Origin: an uncultured Eubacterium sp.
GTDB taxonomy: Bacteria > Bacillota_A > Clostridia > Lachnospirales > Lachnospiraceae
Length of the DNA: 14,365 nt
Assembly (NCBI GenBank): GCA_948468465.1
Contig: CAOKJJ010000135.1
Coordinates: 1 to 14,365, forward strand
Direction of reading: 5' to 3'
The position numbers and the translations under genes were made by a program. Shown piece after piece: positions 14,140-14,365 of the stretch (the stretch's first letter is position 1; every line of letters starts with the position of its first letter). The notes under the pieces were generated by a model. That model searched no databases, had not been told where the DNA came from, and worked only from the letters and a program-made list of their open reading frames with translations.

Positions 14140-14177
14140 CAGCGTGTTTTATTCAGAATAAGACACGCTGTTTTTTT
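14140..14177 (+). terminator. Intrinsic terminator of the kinase/receiver operon
   Basis: CAGCGTGT (14140-14147) pairs with ACACGCTG (14163-14170). The interior TTTATTC/GAATAAG extends the stem, and seven T residues follow at 14171-14177. Confidence 0.9.
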
Positions 14178-14365
14178 GTGGCTATTCGGACGCTGGATGA
14201 GGGGCGGGGCCTGGATTTCTGCTCCTACTCCAGAATGTTAAGAATTCCTAAGCATTCTGCATAGAAGTTGTGGCTGCGTCCGGTCGCGTCGCGTAGTCCG
14301 CCCCTGGCTAAACGCCAGTGGCTAAAAGCGACGCTGGGCTGCGCCCCTGATTTACTGAGCAGAAT
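14178..14365. other. GC-rich, palindrome-rich non-coding sequence at the window edge
   Basis: No credible gene is seen on either strand. CAGAATG (14231-14237) and CATTCTG (14253-14259) flank a near-palindrome centred close to GAATTC. CTGGC/GCCAG forms a small stem near 14306-14320, and GGCTAAA occurs twice nearby. The last bases (TACTGAGCAGAAT) resemble 14225-14236 (CTACTCCAGAAT), which hints at a repeated unit of about 130 bp running out of the window. Composition is noticeably more G/C-rich than the neighbouring intergenic regions. Confidence 0.35.

Overview
The window looks like a piece of chromosome from a low-to-mid GC Firmicute, most likely a gut-type clostridium of the Lachnospiraceae kind. 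This is inference. It rests on strong AGGAGG/GGAGG ribosome binding sites, U-tract hairpin terminators, a secreted Ig-like/repeat surface protein with a Gly/Ser linker, and a large hybrid kinase with REC and HPt domains of the type common in that family. I see no rRNA, tRNA, CRISPR array, transposase or phage structural gene.

Layout. (1) 1-766: a DinD-like gene fragment with its N-terminus missing and its C-terminus replaced. (2) 767-1392: a long non-coding stretch with a U-tract terminator, a 22-bp-arm inverted repeat, and a highly structured segment ending in a second terminator. One strand of the long stem (1053-1064) can pair either within that stem or with the 3' arm of the terminator, the layout of a riboswitch or attenuator. 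(3) 1393-3888: an 831-residue secreted surface protein, followed by tandem hairpins. (4) 4004-7247: three perfectly phased 11-bp repeats, an extended -10 promoter, a terminator placed almost on the transcription start, then a tight three-gene unit: an RmlD-like reductase, a DAACS-family acidic amino acid:cation symporter, and a family-3 amino acid-binding lipoprotein that overlaps the symporter gene by 8 bp. (5) 7276-8835: an AlbA_2/GHKL (Schlafen-type) putative regulator with its own near-consensus promoter and an 18-bp perfect inverted-repeat terminator. (6) 8930-10120, minus strand: a CapA-type membrane-anchored protein. (7) 10231-14177: a 1112-residue hybrid histidine kinase (CACHE-like sensor, HAMP, PAS-like, HisKA, HATPase, REC, HPt, extra helical tail) and an overlapping single-domain response regulator, closed by a strong terminator. 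(8) 14178-14365: GC-rich, palindrome-rich non-coding sequence running off the end.

How the genes may work together. The symporter and binding lipoprotein are probably co-translated and both point to acidic amino acid handling, although family-3 binding proteins normally serve ABC importers and no ABC gene is present. The kinase and the stand-alone receiver form a complete multistep phosphorelay with no DNA-binding output in view. The remaining genes look like independent transcription units.

The best candidates for something undescribed are the structured leader RNA of the surface-protein gene and the binding-protein/secondary-transporter pairing. Both are hypotheses from sequence reading only.
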